Positions 5,770-7,067 of a stretch of DNA of 7,067 bases are shown here, piece after piece; position 1 is the first letter of the stretch, and every line of letters begins with the position of its first letter. A model generated the notes under the pieces. The model was not told the origin of the DNA and searched no databases. It was given only the letters and a program-made list of their open reading frames with translations. Made by a program: the position numbers and the translations under genes. The DNA comes from Lysobacteraceae bacterium (GTDB lineage Bacteria > Pseudomonadota > Gammaproteobacteria > Xanthomonadales > Xanthomonadaceae). The stretch is taken from assembly GCA_028293685.1 (NCBI GenBank), contig JAQGOI010000318.1, positions 1 through 7,067 of the forward strand. The letters are read 5' to 3'.

Positions 5770-7067
5770 GTGCGCCGAACCCTCCGCTTGCTGCCGTTGC
5801 CGTTGTGCATTGGCCTGTCACTCGCAGCGCATGGCGCCGAGAATCGCCCCGACGACTGGCGCCTGTGCCCGATCACCGACGCGGTCCCCGCGTTTGCCGA
5901 CGCCCAGCAGCCGACAGGCAAGGCGGAGACACGGGTCCTGCAGCCCACCGATATCGAGGGCGACAAGCTGGGCGGTACCGATACAAACCCGCAGTTCCAG
6001 GGCAACGTCGCGCTGCGTCGCGGTGACCAGTTCCTGGGCAGCCGGAAGCTCACCTACGACAGCGACACCGGCAAATACGTGGCTGAGGGCGACGTGCGCT
6101 ATCAGGACTCGGGCATGCGCATGGTGGCCGATCGCGCCGAGGGCAACCAGAACACCGACACCCACAACGTCCAGGACGTGCACTACCAGCTGATGTCGCG
6201 TCGCGGCAATGGCGGCGCCGAGCACGTCGAACTCCATGGCGCACAGGGCGCGCTGTACGGCGCAACCTATTCGACCTGTCCGCCCGATGAACGCGCGTGG
6301 GAGCTGCGCGCGCGACGCATCGATATCGATACCGACGCCGGAACCGGCGTGGCGCGCAATGCGACGCTGCGCGTGGGCCATGTGCCGGTGCTGTACGTGC
6401 CGTGGTTTCCCTTCCCCATCGACAACCGGCGTAAAACCGGCCTGCTGTCGCCGTCGATCGGCACGTCCAACCGCAACGGATTCGACTACCGGCAGCCGTA
6501 CTACATCAACCTGGCGCCGAACTACGACATGACGCTGACGCCACGGCTGATGACAAGCCGCGGCCTGCAGCTGGGAACCGAATTCCGCTATCTCACCGAT
6601 ACCGGACGCGGGGTGTTCGATTTCGCGATCCTGCCCAACGATCGCCTGACCGATCGCAGACGCGCGGACGACCTCGCGGAAGAGGAACTGCACAACCTCG
6701 ACCCGGCCAACCGGCGCAAGGACACCCGCGAAAGCTTTCGCTTCTTCGGCACCCAGAACATCAATCCAACCTGGCAGGCCCGGGCCAACCTCAACTGGAT
6801 CAGCGATCCGCATTACCTGCAGGATTTCAGCAGCAGCATCAACGGGCTCAGCCCGTTCTCGGTCTACAGCAGCCTGGGCATCTTCGGACAAGGTCGATAC
6901 TGGAGCGCGTCGCTCACCGCCGACCACAACGAGCTGGCGGATTACACGATCAATCGGGTGTTCCTGCCCTACAACCGCCTGCCCCGCGCCGTTTTCCACT
7001 GGGACCAGCCGCTGACGCGGTGGCTGGACACCGGCGTGGATACCGAAGCGGTGCACTTCCAGGATCC
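5770..7067 (+). CDS. lptD: LPS-assembly outer-membrane protein LptD (N-terminal part, cut by window end)
   Basis: The first 432 codons are present. LptD is the beta-barrel of the LptD/LptE translocon that inserts lipopolysaccharide into the outer leaflet of the outer membrane. Residues 1 to about 22 form a signal peptide (RRTLRLLPLPLCIGLSLAAHG). Residues of about 55-200 are the LptA-like beta-jellyroll (FQGNVALRRGDQFLGSRKLTY, 76 onward, then YVAEGDVRYQDSGMRMVADR). The barrel begins near LYVPWFPFPIDNRRKTGLLS (208-227), with the family-typical PYYINLAPNYDMTLTPRL and RGLQLGTEFRYL. Cys33 (WRLCP) and Cys170 (YSTCPPDE) match the two N-terminal cysteines of E. coli LptD that pair with a C-terminal Cys-Cys, which would lie outside this window. 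The start is GTG (5770-5772): a TAA at 5740-5742 closes the frame upstream and no ATG lies between, with only a weak GGA (5760-5762) ahead. An ATG at 5762 is in another frame. surA commonly follows lptD but is not in view. Confidence 0.95.
   Translation, partial: MRRTLRLLPLPLCIGLSLAAHGAENRPDDWRLCPITDAVPAFADAQQPTGKAETRVLQPTDIEGDKLGGTDTNPQFQGNVALRRGDQFLGSRKLTYDSDTGKYVAEGDVRYQDSGMRMVADRAEGNQNTDTHNVQDVHYQLMSRRGNGGAEHVELHGAQGALYGATYSTCPPDERAWELRARRIDIDTDAGTGVARNATLRVGHVPVLYVPWFPFPIDNRRKTGLLSPSIGTSNRNGFDYRQPYYINLAPNYDMTLTPRLMTSRGLQLGTEFRYLTDTGRGVFDFAILPNDRLTDRRRADDLAEEELHNLDPANRRKDTRESFRFFGTQNINPTWQARANLNWISDPHYLQDFSSSINGLSPFSVYSSLGIFGQGRYWSASLTADHNELADYTINRVFLPYNRLPRAVFHWDQPLTRWLDTGVDTEAVHFQD

Noticed and set aside
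5818..7056. A 412-codon minus-strand frame opposite lptD
   Set aside because: The plus strand encodes a clear LptD with signal peptide and conserved barrel motifs. The antisense product is low-complexity (Val, Ala, Arg, Gly) with no recognisable domain.

Overview
The window is a GC-rich (clearly above 60% by eye) chromosomal segment of a gammaproteobacterium. The gene content, the style of the LptD, UbiH and adenosyltransferase proteins, and the frequent GTG starts fit the Xanthomonadales (Xanthomonadaceae or Rhodanobacteraceae such as Lysobacter, Luteibacter, Dyella or Rhodanobacter). That assignment is an inference from protein resemblance, not a computed placement. No mobile element, RNA gene or CRISPR array is visible. 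The first bases are GATC and the last six are GGATCC, so the record may be a restriction-ended clone insert.

Layout from left to right. (1) The last 51 codons of an unrecognised gene (+). (2) A secreted, extremely alanine-rich protein with two C-terminal EF-hand calcium loops (+). It ends at a strong hairpin terminator that works in both directions, because the next operon converges on it. (3) Two flavin monooxygenases of ubiquinone synthesis on the minus strand: ubiH, then ubiI/visC, joined by an ATGA start/stop overlap. (4) A 69-base divergent intergenic region. (5) A three-gene plus-strand cluster: a small polytopic membrane protein resembling the DUF6580 family, a PduO-type ATP:cob(I)alamin adenosyltransferase, and a class II-type histone-deacetylase-like zinc amidohydrolase. 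The gaps are 16 bases and then a 20-base overlap. (6) A 150-base intergenic stretch, then the first 432 codons of lptD, the outer-membrane LPS translocon, which runs off the right end.

Functionally, the minus-strand pair supplies two ring hydroxylations of ubiquinone. The plus-strand cluster contains one clear cobalamin enzyme. Its tight linkage to an uncharacterised small membrane protein makes that protein a candidate for corrinoid handling, which is the most interesting hypothesis in the window. lptD belongs to the essential LPS export machinery. Most of the window is ordinary, well-conserved housekeeping sequence, and I see no strong evidence for a wholly new system.
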